Assembly: GCA_947452785.1 (NCBI GenBank)
Contig: CANGDZ010000032.1
Coordinates: 1-36,363, forward strand
Reading direction: 5' to 3'
Length of the DNA: 36,363 nt
Origin: Comamonadaceae bacterium
GTDB lineage: Bacteria; Pseudomonadota; Gammaproteobacteria; Burkholderiales; Burkholderiaceae_C
Positions 8,173 to 16,266 of this stretch are shown in pieces. Under the pieces are notes generated by a model. The model saw nothing but the letters and a program-made list of their open reading frames with translations. It was not told the origin of the DNA and made no database searches. The position numbers and the translations under genes are program-made. Numbering within the stretch: position 1 is the stretch's first letter; each line of letters starts with the position of its first letter.

Positions 8173-10494
8173 TCATTCTTGCAATTGGGCCCATAGCCTG
8201 TAGGGGGTTAAGGGCATTTGCAAGCGAGATGATAACGCTGAATTCCCTTGGCGTGCCAAGGCATCGGCCACGGCATTGACCAAGGCGGGTGTGGCGCCAA
8301 TGGTGCCAAGCTCGCCCACGCCTTTGACGCCCAAGACATTGTTCTTGCACGGAATGCGTTCATCCATCTGTGTTTCAAACATCCTCGGCAGGATGTCCGC
8401 ATGCGGCACGGCATAGTCCATCAGGCTGCCGGTGAGCAATTGACCGCTCTCTGGGTCATACACCACTTGCTCAAGCAGGGCCTGACCCAGGCCCTGAACG
8501 GCGCCACCATCGAGCTGGCCCCGCACGATCAAGGGGTTTATTACCCGGCCGACATCGTTGACCGAGACATAGGACGCGATCTGGGTTTCACCTGTGGCTG
8601 GGTCGATTTCAACTTCGCAAATATGGCAACCATTGGGCCAAGTGGGGCCTTTGGCGGCCGTGGTGGAGCGCATTTCGATGCGCTGCTCGGGCTGACGGCG
8701 CGCCAACTCGGCCAGGCTGATGTGCAGATCGGTACCCGCCACTTTGAATTGACCGGTTTCATAGACCAAGTCCTGCGCTGAGGCTTCCAATGCTTGGGAT
8801 GCCAATTCGCGGGCTTTGTCCAGGGTTTGGGTCGAGCCCACACTCACGGCCGAGCCGCCGGTGAACAGAGAGCGTGAGCCAGCGCTGCCAAAGCCGTTGC
8901 CGCGGTCGGTATCGCCCATGACCACGCGCACTTGCGACAAAGGCACGTCAAACACATCCACCACCAACTGGGCCAGCGAAGTGGCAATGCCTTGGCCCAT
9001 GGCGTTGACGGCGGTGAACACTTCGATCACGCCATCGGCCAGCACCTGTACATGCACTTTTTCTTCCAGTGCGTTGCCCCCGGTCCATTCCAAGAAGGTG
9101 GCAATGCCCAAGCCGCGCCACAGGCCTTTGGCCTCAGACGCAGCGGCACGCTCGGCAAAACGGTCCCAAGTCGCCAAGGCCAGGCCCTGGTCCATGATCG
9201 ACTCAAAAGCGCCGGTGTCGTACACCTGGCCCATGGGGTTGGTGTAGGGCATTTGATCGGGATGAATAAAGTTCGCGCGGCGCAGGGCGATGCGGTCGAT
9301 ACCACTTTGCCGCGCCGCCTCATCCATCAGCCGCTCCATGTTGTAAATGGCCTCTGGCCGGCCCGCGCCGCGGTAGGCGCCGGTGCAGGCGGTGTTCGTC
9401 ATCACGCCGGTAAAGTGAAAGTCCACCGTTTGAATGTCGTAGACGCTGCTTTGCACCCAAGGCCCAATCAACAACTGAATGGCCAGGCCGGTCATACTGG
9501 GGTAGGCCCCCACGTTGGCTTTGGAGTGCACGCGCAAGGCTAAAATTTTTCCCTGTGCGTTCAGTGCCAAAGCGGCCTGGCTTTCGATGTCGCGGCCGTG
9601 GGCGCTGGTCAAAAACTCTTCGCTGCGGTCGGCAATCCAGCGCACCGGGCGCTGCAGCTGGTGTGCGCAGTAAGCGGTGACCACGTCTTCGGGGTAGGCG
9701 CCAGTTTTCATGCCAAAGCCGCCCCCCACGTCACCCACGATCACGCGCACGTCTTCAGGTTTTAAGCCCAGCAGGTCGGCGACCAAGCCGCGCACGCCGG
9801 TGGGCATTTGGCTGCTGATGCGCACCGTCAGGCGACCTGCATCAGGGTAGGCCAAGACGCTACGGGGCTCAATGGTCAGGGCCACGAGCCGCTGGTTGGT
9901 GATGTCCAGTTGAACCACGTGCGCGGCCCGGGCAAAGGCCTCGGCGGCGGCTTGGGCGTTGCCGTAGCGGGTTTCGGCCACGCGGTTGTCGGGACTGTCG
10001 GTGATCAGGGGGGCGTTGGCGGCCAAGGCGTCACGCAAAGTCACGGCATGGGGCAAGTCTTGGTAGTCGACGATCACGGCTTCGGCCGCATCGCGGGCTT
10101 GTTGTTCGGTGTCGGCCACCACGGCGGCCACAGCTTCACCGACATAGCGAGCCCGCTCAGCTGCCAAAATATAACGCTCGGGGGCCGCCAGCGGCGAGCC
10201 ATCCGCGCGCTTGAAGTTCACGGCGCGCGGCATGGGTTTGACGCCTGCAGCCAAAAGCTGTGGCCCCGTGACAATCAGCCGCACGCCGGGCATGGCCAGC
10301 GCCGCCGAGGTGTCGACAGACACAATGCGCGCATGCGGGTAGGGCGAGCGCACAAAACACAAACGGGTTTGCTCGGGCAAATTCACATCATTGGTGTACT
10401 GGCCCAGACCTTGGAGTAACTGCGCGTCTTCGACGCGCTCTACTGCCTGACCGCTGCCGAATTTAAGTGTGGAAGAAACCAAGGCTGTCTCCAA
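8173..10494 (-). CDS. Xanthine dehydrogenase family protein, molybdopterin-binding (large) subunit
   Basis: This is a 773-aa molybdenum hydroxylase large subunit of the xanthine oxidase/CoxL superfamily, which oxidises aldehydes or N-heterocycles. It has an N-terminal a/b hammerhead domain (about 15-130), then the two Moco-binding domains with GDVGGGFGMKTGAYPED (255-270), AYRGAGRPEA (373-382), GQG-containing NAMGQGIATSLAQ and the C-terminal GVKGVGELGTIGA whose Glu728 is the expected catalytic base. The active-site loop reads AYRGAGR, not the AYRCSFR of form I CO dehydrogenase, so true CO oxidation is unlikely. The FeS (CoxS-like) and FAD (CoxM-like) subunits that normally accompany it are absent on both sides. 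Substrate unknown. Confidence 0.88.
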   Translation of the reverse strand: METALVSSTLKFGSGQAVERVEDAQLLQGLGQYTNDVNLPEQTRLCFVRSPYPHARIVSVDTSAALAMPGVRLIVTGPQLLAAGVKPMPRAVNFKRADGSPLAAPERYILAAERARYVGEAVAAVVADTEQQARDAAEAVIVDYQDLPHAVTLRDALAANAPLITDSPDNRVAETRYGNAQAAAEAFARAAHVVQLDITNQRLVALTIEPRSVLAYPDAGRLTVRISSQMPTGVRGLVADLLGLKPEDVRVIVGDVGGGFGMKTGAYPEDVVTAYCAHQLQRPVRWIADRSEEFLTSAHGRDIESQAALALNAQGKILALRVHSKANVGAYPSMTGLAIQLLIGPWVQSSVYDIQTVDFHFTGVMTNTACTGAYRGAGRPEAIYNMERLMDEAARQSGIDRIALRRANFIHPDQMPYTNPMGQVYDTGAFESIMDQGLALATWDRFAERAAASEAKGLWRGLGIATFLEWTGGNALEEKVHVQVLADGVIEVFTAVNAMGQGIATSLAQLVVDVFDVPLSQVRVVMGDTDRGNGFGSAGSRSLFTGGSAVSVGSTQTLDKARELASQALEASAQDLVYETGQFKVAGTDLHISLAELARRQPEQRIEMRSTTAAKGPTWPNGCHICEVEIDPATGETQIASYVSVNDVGRVINPLIVRGQLDGGAVQGLGQALLEQVVYDPESGQLLTGSLMDYAVPHADILPRMFETQMDERIPCKNNVLGVKGVGELGTIGATPALVNAVADALARQGNSALSSRLQMPLTPYRLWAQLQE

Positions 10495-10674
10495 AAGGGA
10501 TGAGGATATTCACAGATTTATGAAAGCGTATGTTCCAGTTTAGCTTTTGTTACGGCGTTCGTGTGTCACGCAAATTGGGCCGCATTGGGCTGATCGGGTC
10601 ATGACTTGTGAGACCTGCTTTTCGCGATTAGCATTCAGGCATACGCCCATTGGTGGGTGATGGAGTACCCAGAG

Positions 10675-11145
10675 ATGACGATTTTTTCAGTATTTGTAAT
10701 CTTTTTATTGTTCTTTTTGATGGCGGGTTTACTGGTGTTTTATTTTCAGACCCAGCAAAGCCTGCGCGACATCACCGACCAAGTGGGTAAATTGCAGCCT
10801 CAGGCCGCCATGCGCTCGCCCAATGCGATACGTTTGGAGCGTGCGGCGCACCAAGATCGTTTGGTTTTACTGGAAGCCAACCTGAACCAAACGCCGCGCG
10901 ACATCCTGACCGAAGTCGAGTTGAAGCAGGTGGACCAGGCCCGAGACGCGATTAAATTGTGCAACGACGAGCTCAAGCACACCGGCGAATGGATCGGCAT
11001 CCCTTTTGATTTTGAATGGACTGAAATGTTCAGCCGCATGCCCACGCTGAAGGCGCGTTATGCGGCCTCAGTTGAGAGCTTGGCCCCCGTCGACAACCCA
11101 AGTTTGCCCAGTGACCCAAGAGGCACAGTCACTCGCCAAAAATAA
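10675..11145 (+). CDS. Hypothetical single-pass membrane protein
   Basis: I do not recognise a family. With the ATG at 10675 the product has 156 aa: a very hydrophobic N-terminal segment (about residues 2-25, TIFSVFVIFLLFFLMAGLLVFYF) that would anchor it in the inner membrane, followed by a polar, helical, charged domain (QTQQSLRDITDQVGKLQ onwards). I preferred 10675 because GGAG lies 9 nt upstream; GTG 10657 and ATG 10660 are in-frame alternatives. The last 78 bp overlap the 3' end of the convergent short-chain dehydrogenase gene. The 180 bp upstream are shared divergently with the molybdenum hydroxylase gene. Confidence 0.65.
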   Translation: MTIFSVFVIFLLFFLMAGLLVFYFQTQQSLRDITDQVGKLQPQAAMRSPNAIRLERAAHQDRLVLLEANLNQTPRDILTEVELKQVDQARDAIKLCNDELKHTGEWIGIPFDFEWTEMFSRMPTLKARYAASVESLAPVDNPSLPSDPRGTVTRQK

Positions 11146-11820
11146 AGCCACGTTGGCCACTTCTTCGGGGGTGCCGAATCGTCCTGAAGGGATGCCACTC
11201 AAGATCCGCGCGTACAGCTCTGGATTGTTCTTTTGCACCACATCCCAGGTGCCACCTTCAAAAAAAATCGAGCCAGGAGCGATGCAGTTGACCCGAATAT
11301 GCTGAGCTGCATGCGTCAAAGCCTGGGTTTGCGCGTATTCCATGATGGCCGCCTTCACCGCGCCATAAGGCGGGGTTCGCACACTGGCTTTAAGGCCAGA
11401 AATGGAGGCAATGTGGATGATGTTGCCGCTGCCTTGCGCTACAAAATGCGGCATCACCGCTTGGCTTGCGCGTACCGAGGCCATCAAGTCCACGGCCAGG
11501 CTGGTGGCCCAACCCGCTTCGTCGTCGCTGCGGCCAAAGCCTGAAGCGTTATTCACCAAAATATCAACTCCGCCCAAATCGGCCTTCGCCTGAGCCACCC
11601 AATCCGTCACGGCTTGGGCCTGCGACACATCACACACGCGTGCGCTGATCTTTCGGCCTGTGGCGCGCAATGCGGTTTCGGCTTGCGCCAGGGGGTCGGG
11701 GTCACGCGCACAAATCGCCACATCGGCCCCAGCCAAGGCAAAAGCACGCGCAATGGCCAGGCCAATACCGCGACTGCCGCCGGTGACCAAAGCGCGTTTT
11801 CCGTTCAAAGACAGTTGCAT
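11068..11820 (-). CDS. SDR family NAD(P)-dependent oxidoreductase
   Basis: A 250-aa classical short-chain dehydrogenase/reductase. Visible motifs are the cofactor-binding TGGSRGIG (13-20), the NNAS motif (90-93), catalytic Ser139, Tyr152 and Lys156 (YGAVK) and the C-terminal SDCASWVTGQTWVVDGGQ. Length is typical for the family. The substrate cannot be inferred; closest resemblance is to 3-oxoacyl-reductase or gluconate dehydrogenase-like members. Its 3' end overlaps the hypothetical membrane protein gene by 78 bp in convergent orientation. Confidence 0.9.
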   Translation of the reverse strand: MQLSLNGKRALVTGGSRGIGLAIARAFALAGADVAICARDPDPLAQAETALRATGRKISARVCDVSQAQAVTDWVAQAKADLGGVDILVNNASGFGRSDDEAGWATSLAVDLMASVRASQAVMPHFVAQGSGNIIHIASISGLKASVRTPPYGAVKAAIMEYAQTQALTHAAQHIRVNCIAPGSIFFEGGTWDVVQKNNPELYARILSGIPSGRFGTPEEVANVALFLASDCASWVTGQTWVVDGGQALN

Positions 11821-11912
11821 GACAGATTCCCATCGTGGTGTGAAAGTTCAGTGTAGTCAGCCCTCAGTTCGGTACCTGTCGCCGCATTGACCTTGGCCAA
11901 GCCGCTAAATTA

Positions 11913-11926
11913 TTGGTTTAGATCAA
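11913..11926. promoter_or_regulatory. FNR/ANR-like binding site upstream of the sensor kinase gene
   Basis: TTGGT-TTAG-ATCAA differs by one base from the FNR-family consensus TTGAT-N4-ATCAA. It is centred about 91 bp before the sensor kinase ATG at 12011 and also lies upstream of the divergent SDR gene. A TAGATG hexamer at 11949-11954 sits where a class II FNR promoter would have its -10 element. Motif match by eye only. Confidence 0.45.
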
Positions 11927-12010
11927 GGGAGTTGCGATTAGGGGCCGCTAGATGCGTATGGATCAAAAGCAAACCGGCTCAAAGCCCTGTGCCGGCCGCA
12001 AAATACCTTG

Positions 12011-14041
12011 ATGAAAGTCAATGTACGTCCTGTCTATGCGGTGGTCGCGCTGGCCATATTGGCAGTGCTGGCGATTGCCGGTTCGATTTCACTTTTTTTG
12101 TGGGATTTGCGTGGGCGTGAATTGGCGCACTCCCGAAGTGAGACGGTGGGCCTGACGAAAATGCTCATGTCGCAAACTCAAAACGGGCTGGAAGGCATTG
12201 ATGCGGCATTGCAGGGTTTGCAAGAAAGGTTGCAAACGCCTTTCGGTCGTACGTTGGCCTTGGACAGTTCGGCGGCCCATTTGCTGCTGGCCACCCGGGT
12301 GGCTGGACTGCCGCAAGTCCGAGCCCTTTTGGTGGTCAATCGCGACGGAATGGTAGTCAACAGCTCGCGCAATGGCAAATTGAATGCGATTTCGGTCGAG
12401 GATCGGAGCTATTTCAGGCGCCTGAAGGACGGTACGGCAGAGGGTTTGTTCATGGACAAACCCGTGCACAACCGATTGAACGGTTCGTGGACCCTGTATT
12501 TGGCCCGGCGCTTGAATGACACTGCGGGGCAATTTCGGGGGGTTGTGGTGGCGGCCTTCGATTTGGTCAGTTATGAACAGTCCTTCAATTACCTCGCCAT
12601 GGACATGCCTCGCCCCGTGGCGCTGTACACGGTGGATGGGACGCTGCTGGCCAGTTTGCCGCACCGTGAAAATATGGTCGCCAGCTTGGCCCCTGAGCTC
12701 AACAATGAAACCTTGCCCACTGCGGGGCAAGGGGTGAAGTTGATGACACACACCAGTGGAGACGGCTCCACCGCTGTGTTGGCCATCGGGCGGCTGAAAG
12801 CGTTTCCCTTGCTCGTCTCAGTCACCAATGACGAGATGTTGTCTTTGGCCTCATGGCGGGAAACCTCCATCCGCATCGGTCTGGGGGCCGGCTTGGTGGC
12901 CTTGTTTCTTGTGATCGTGGCTTCTTCTTTGGTGAGTGAGTTGTTGCGCGAAGAACGCTTGTCCATGGAGTTGATTGACGCGACAGACCGTTACCAACAC
13001 ACGGTGGATTCGGTCATGGACGCCATCGTTGCGGTCGATGAGGCGCATCAGATTGTGTTATTCAATCCCGCCGCAGAACGCATGTTTGTGCGCAATGCGC
13101 ATGACGTGCTGGGCAAGCCCCTGACGCTCTTGATGCCCGAGCGCATGCGGTCGCCGCACGGTGCGCACGTGAATACATTCAATGAATCGGCCGGTATTTC
13201 CAGGTCCATGGCGCCCCAGCTCGATATCGTGGGTATTCGCTCGGATGGGGTGGAGTTTCCGATTGAGTCGACCATTTCGAAAACCCATATTGGCGGCAAG
13301 GTGCAGATGACGGCGGTGTTGCGCGATGTTTCAGAACATCGGCGCAACGAAGCCGAGTTGCGCAAAATGAACGCGCAATTGCGAGAGTTGTCCACCGCAT
13401 TGCAGGAAGTCCGCGAACAGGAGCGTTCGCGTATTTCCCGCGAATTGCATGACGAGTTGGGCCAAAAACTCACGGGTTTGAAATTGGACTTGTCTTGGTT
13501 GGGCAGTCGCCTGAAAGAGGGGCGTGTCGCCGATCCGGCCAAGGTGGATGAGATGCGGCACTTGCTGGACGAGACGATCGCTTCAGTGCGCCGCCTTTCG
13601 ACCGAGCTGCGGCCTTTGATTTTGGATGACCAGGGCTTGGGTGAGGCCGTGGCTTGGCAAGCCCGTGAAGTCACTAAGCGCAGCGGATTGGCGATTGCAG
13701 TGGACATGCCCGCCGCCGCGTTGGTGCATCAAGACGCCTTGGCCACCGCCTTGTTTCGCATTGCCCAGGAATCGATGACCAATGCCGTGCGCCATGCCCA
13801 TGCCACGCAGCTGTCCATCCGTTTGACCGCTGATGCCGACGCCCTGCGTCTGCAGGTGAGCGACAACGGGGATGGTTTTGATGTGAACGTCAAGTCGCCT
13901 GGCATTGGCTTGGTCAGCATGCGCGAAAGGGCTGTGGCCATGGGCGGGCAATTCAGTATCGTTAGTGCACCTGGCCAAGGGGTGGTCATTGCGGTGGTCG
14001 TACCCTTTGATTCGGCTGTGTTTCAAGGAGATGCGTTGTGA
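12011..14041 (+). CDS. Membrane sensor histidine kinase (dCache-like, PAS, HisKA_3, HATPase)
   Basis: This 676-aa protein is the sensor of a NarX/UhpB-class two-component system. An N-terminal TM segment (about 9-30) and a second one (about 284-308) flank a periplasmic domain of about 250 residues that resembles a double-Cache/PDC fold (VEDRSYFRRLKDG, FRGVVVAAFDLVSYEQSF). A PAS domain follows (about 326-445), then a HisKA_3 dimerisation domain with phospho-acceptor His480 (ISRELHDELGQKL) and an ATPase domain with NAVRHAHA, DNGDGFD and GIGLVSMRERA. There is no CXXCH, so it does not carry c-type heme. The ATG at 12011 is preceded in frame by a TTG; no strong RBS is visible. The stop overlaps the response regulator start (GTGA), so the two are coupled, and the pair lies directly upstream of the cytochrome cluster. 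Confidence 0.9.
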   Translation: MKVNVRPVYAVVALAILAVLAIAGSISLFLWDLRGRELAHSRSETVGLTKMLMSQTQNGLEGIDAALQGLQERLQTPFGRTLALDSSAAHLLLATRVAGLPQVRALLVVNRDGMVVNSSRNGKLNAISVEDRSYFRRLKDGTAEGLFMDKPVHNRLNGSWTLYLARRLNDTAGQFRGVVVAAFDLVSYEQSFNYLAMDMPRPVALYTVDGTLLASLPHRENMVASLAPELNNETLPTAGQGVKLMTHTSGDGSTAVLAIGRLKAFPLLVSVTNDEMLSLASWRETSIRIGLGAGLVALFLVIVASSLVSELLREERLSMELIDATDRYQHTVDSVMDAIVAVDEAHQIVLFNPAAERMFVRNAHDVLGKPLTLLMPERMRSPHGAHVNTFNESAGISRSMAPQLDIVGIRSDGVEFPIESTISKTHIGGKVQMTAVLRDVSEHRRNEAELRKMNAQLRELSTALQEVREQERSRISRELHDELGQKLTGLKLDLSWLGSRLKEGRVADPAKVDEMRHLLDETIASVRRLSTELRPLILDDQGLGEAVAWQAREVTKRSGLAIAVDMPAAALVHQDALATALFRIAQESMTNAVRHAHATQLSIRLTADADALRLQVSDNGDGFDVNVKSPGIGLVSMRERAVAMGGQFSIVSAPGQGVVIAVVVPFDSAVFQGDAL

Positions 14042-14685
14042 AATATGAAGTGCTGGTGGCCGATGACCACGCCATCATTCGCGATGGCTTGAAAAAAATA
14101 CTGGCCGACACCGACGATTTGGTGGTGGCCGGTGAAGCCAGCAATGGCCACACCGTGTTGGAGCAGGTCAAGCAACGCGATTGGGATTTGTTGGTGCTGG
14201 ATCTGTCGATGCCGGGACGGCATGGCTTGGAATTGATCAAATTGCTCAAGTCCGAACGACCTAAATTGCCCATCTTGATTTTCAGCATGCACCAAGAGGA
14301 GCAATTTGCGGTACGCGCGTTTCGGGCCGGCGCTTCAGGTTATTTGTCCAAAGAAGGCGACAGTGATTTGATTTTGCCCGCCATGCGCAAGGTGGCCGCA
14401 GGCGGGACCTACATCAGCCCCAAAGTGGCCGAGTTGCTGGCGACGGATATCTCGCCCAACAGCCAGGCCTTGCCGCACACCTTACTGTCAGACCGCGAGT
14501 ACGAGGTGTTCAGTCGCATCTTGAAGGGTGTGTCGCTCACGGAGATCGCAGCAGAATTGTCTTTGAGCATCAAAACAGTCAGTACGCACAAATCCCACAT
14601 CCTGATCAAGATGGGTATGACCTCGCAGGTCGACTTGGTGCGCTACGCAATTGAACACCATCTGATGGAAGACCTCGGTCGCTAG
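14038..14685 (+). CDS. Response regulator, NarL/FixJ (LuxR-type HTH) family
   Basis: A 215-aa two-component response regulator. The receiver domain has the acidic pair D9-D10, phospho-acceptor D55 (LLVLDLSMPG), S83 and K105 (GYLSKEG). The C-terminal LuxR-type helix-turn-helix spans about 148-205 (LSDREYEVFSRILKGVSLTEIAAELSLSIKTVSTHKSHILIKMGM). Translation starts at GTG 14038, preceded by AAGGAGA and overlapping the kinase TGA. It is the cognate partner of the upstream kinase. The next gene, a cytochrome c, starts 148 bp downstream in the same direction, so the conduit genes are the obvious candidate targets; this is an inference from position. Confidence 0.94.
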   Translation: MKYEVLVADDHAIIRDGLKKILADTDDLVVAGEASNGHTVLEQVKQRDWDLLVLDLSMPGRHGLELIKLLKSERPKLPILIFSMHQEEQFAVRAFRAGASGYLSKEGDSDLILPAMRKVAAGGTYISPKVAELLATDISPNSQALPHTLLSDREYEVFSRILKGVSLTEIAAELSLSIKTVSTHKSHILIKMGMTSQVDLVRYAIEHHLMEDLGR

Positions 14686-14702
14686 GTGCATTCCGAGGGA
14701 GA

Positions 14703-14718
14703 GTAGGAATAATCCTAC
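14703..14718. promoter_or_regulatory. Perfect inverted repeat upstream of the cytochrome cluster (candidate operator)
   Basis: GTAGGA-ATAA-TCCTAC is a perfect 6-bp inverted repeat centred about 123 bp before the monoheme cytochrome ATG and 18-33 bp after the response regulator stop. NarL-family regulators bind such inverted short repeats, so it could be an operator. It could instead be a weak terminator hairpin; only a TTTT follows, after CCCGA. It does not match the NarL heptamer arrangement. Confidence 0.4.
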
Positions 14719-14833
14719 CCCGATTTTCATCGCCTTCTGATAGCGATTTCACGCTGTAAGTCACAGAATCACTTCATGTCATTGGCTATATCGGATTAGT
14801 CAATTTAAGTGTTTCAACGACAAGGTGAAGTAA

Positions 14834-15190
14834 ATGAAAAACAGCTTGAAAATGATCACCAGCGCCCTGCTGGTCAGCGCCTCCTGGATGTTGATGGTGC
14901 CTTCCGCGCATGCGATTGATGAAGAGGCGGCACGCGGCTTGGCCAAGCAAAACAACTGCTTCAAATGCCACGCCATCGAAAAAGACAAAGACGGCCCAGC
15001 TTACAAAAAAGTCGCTGAAAAGTACAAAGGCAAGGCCACCGCTGAAGCTCATTTGATTGAGCACATCACTTCGGGCGAAAAAGCCAAATTTCCGGATGGC
15101 CATGAAGAGGAGCACAAGATTGTGAAAACCTCACCCCCCAAAGACATGGCCCAAATTAAAAATCTGGTGCAGTGGATCTTGGCTCAATAA
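14834..15190 (+). CDS. Monoheme class I cytochrome c (MtoD-like)
   Basis: A 118-aa periplasmic cytochrome c with a signal peptide cleaved after SAHA (residue 27) and a single heme site C42-FKC-H46. The C-terminal PPKDMAQIKNLVQWIL matches the region supplying the distal Met ligand in class I cytochromes, with Met in PPKDM the best candidate. An AAGGTGA ribosome binding site (14822-14828) precedes the ATG. It is the first gene of the electron-conduit cluster, 38 bp before the decaheme gene. By position and size it resembles MtoD of the Sideroxydans mto locus, a periplasmic shuttle between the decaheme protein and other partners. The family is broad, so the MtoD assignment depends mainly on context. 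Confidence 0.85.
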   Translation: MKNSLKMITSALLVSASWMLMVPSAHAIDEEAARGLAKQNNCFKCHAIEKDKDGPAYKKVAEKYKGKATAEAHLIEHITSGEKAKFPDGHEEEHKIVKTSPPKDMAQIKNLVQWILAQ

Positions 15191-15228
15191 AGCCATCGAT
15201 TGACCCTCCATTCCAATTGGGAACTCAC

Positions 15229-16245
15229 ATGAAACGCATTCAACAAATTTTGGCCAGCATGATGTTGCTGGCGTCCTTGATGGCCTCTGCCGGGGCCATG
15301 GCGGCTGACAACAAGCTGCCAGATCTGACTGGCGCCAGTCCGAAGGCCGTGGTGGCTCAAGAGGCTTTGAAAAAAGATGCCTTGTGCACCAAGTGCCATG
15401 ATGAATCCGAAAACGCGCCAGTGCTGTCTTTGTACCAAACCAAGCACGGCGTGCGTGGCGATGCCCGCACGCCCACTTGCCAATCGTGCCACGGTGCCAG
15501 CGACAAACACATCAAGGGCGACCCCAGTGTGAAGGGTCGCGCAGCACCTGATGTGGTGTTCAAAAAAGGTGCGTTCAAGCAGTCCGAAGACAAAGAGCGC
15601 GCCGGTCAGTGCCTGACTTGTCACCAAGACAACAAACGCAACAACTGGGACGGCGGCAAACACCAAACCAGTGGCGTGGCTTGTAACGACTGCCACCAGG
15701 TGCACCGTCCTGCTGACAAGGTCTTGAATAAAAAGACCCAAACTGAAGTCTGCTACACCTGCCACAAAGAGCAGCGTGCGGACAGCAAAAAAATCTCGCA
15801 CCACCCGCTGGAAGAAGGCAAAGTGGCTTGCGCAGACTGCCACAATCCGCACGGCTCTACCGGCCCCAAACTTCTGAAAAAGAACACCGTGACCGAGACC
15901 TGCTACCAGTGCCATGCTGAAAAACGCGGCCCCTTCTTGTTCGAGCACCAGCCCGTGACAGAAGACTGCGCCAACTGCCACACACCGCACGGCTCCAACA
16001 TCTCGCCGTTGTTGAAATCTCGCGCTCCCTTCCTGTGTCAAGAGTGCCATGACGGCACCCATGCCAGCGGCACACCTGCTGGTGTGAACACCGCGGGCTT
16101 CCAAGGTGGCTTGGCTACCCGCAACGCAGCAACGCCTTCAGTCGCTCAATTCCCAAGCAAAAACTTGGTGGGTCGTGCCTGTACCAACTGCCACAGTCAA
16201 GTTCACGGTAGCAACAGCCCCGCTGGCGGCTACTTGCAACGCTGA
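15229..16245 (+). CDS. mtoA: Decaheme c-type cytochrome, MtrA/MtoA/DmsE family
   Basis: A 338-aa periplasmic decaheme cytochrome. A signal peptide (about 1-25, ending AGAMA) is followed by exactly ten CXXCH motifs starting at Cys53, 84, 128, 152, 175, 201, 225, 247, 270 and 318, the number, spacing and total length of MtrA (about 333 aa). In Shewanella, MtrA sits inside the MtrB barrel and carries electrons across the outer membrane; MtoA and PioA do the same in the inward direction in iron oxidisers. The ATG at 15229 is preferred over an earlier in-frame start at 15172 because it begins a proper signal peptide. The barrel gene follows after 21 bp. MtrA, MtoA and DmsE cannot be separated by motifs alone; no DMSO reductase genes are nearby. 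Confidence 0.93.
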   Translation: MKRIQQILASMMLLASLMASAGAMAADNKLPDLTGASPKAVVAQEALKKDALCTKCHDESENAPVLSLYQTKHGVRGDARTPTCQSCHGASDKHIKGDPSVKGRAAPDVVFKKGAFKQSEDKERAGQCLTCHQDNKRNNWDGGKHQTSGVACNDCHQVHRPADKVLNKKTQTEVCYTCHKEQRADSKKISHHPLEEGKVACADCHNPHGSTGPKLLKKNTVTETCYQCHAEKRGPFLFEHQPVTEDCANCHTPHGSNISPLLKSRAPFLCQECHDGTHASGTPAGVNTAGFQGGLATRNAATPSVAQFPSKNLVGRACTNCHSQVHGSNSPAGGYLQR

Positions 16246-16266
16246 TGTCAAGAATTGGAGAAGCAT

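Noticed and set aside
8932..10419. Two plus-strand frames of about 203 codons opposite the molybdenum hydroxylase gene
   Set aside because: Both are mirrored frames of a motif-complete gene, with no start signals or recognisable domains.
8173..10494. Aerobic carbon monoxide dehydrogenase large subunit (coxL)
   Set aside because: The active-site loop reads AYRGAGR instead of the AYRCSFR of form I CO dehydrogenase, and coxS and coxM are absent.
14703..14718. Standard NarL heptamer pair (TACYYMT in 7-2-7 arrangement)
   Set aside because: The inverted repeat has the opposite half-site orientation and a different spacer, so it was kept only as a generic candidate operator.
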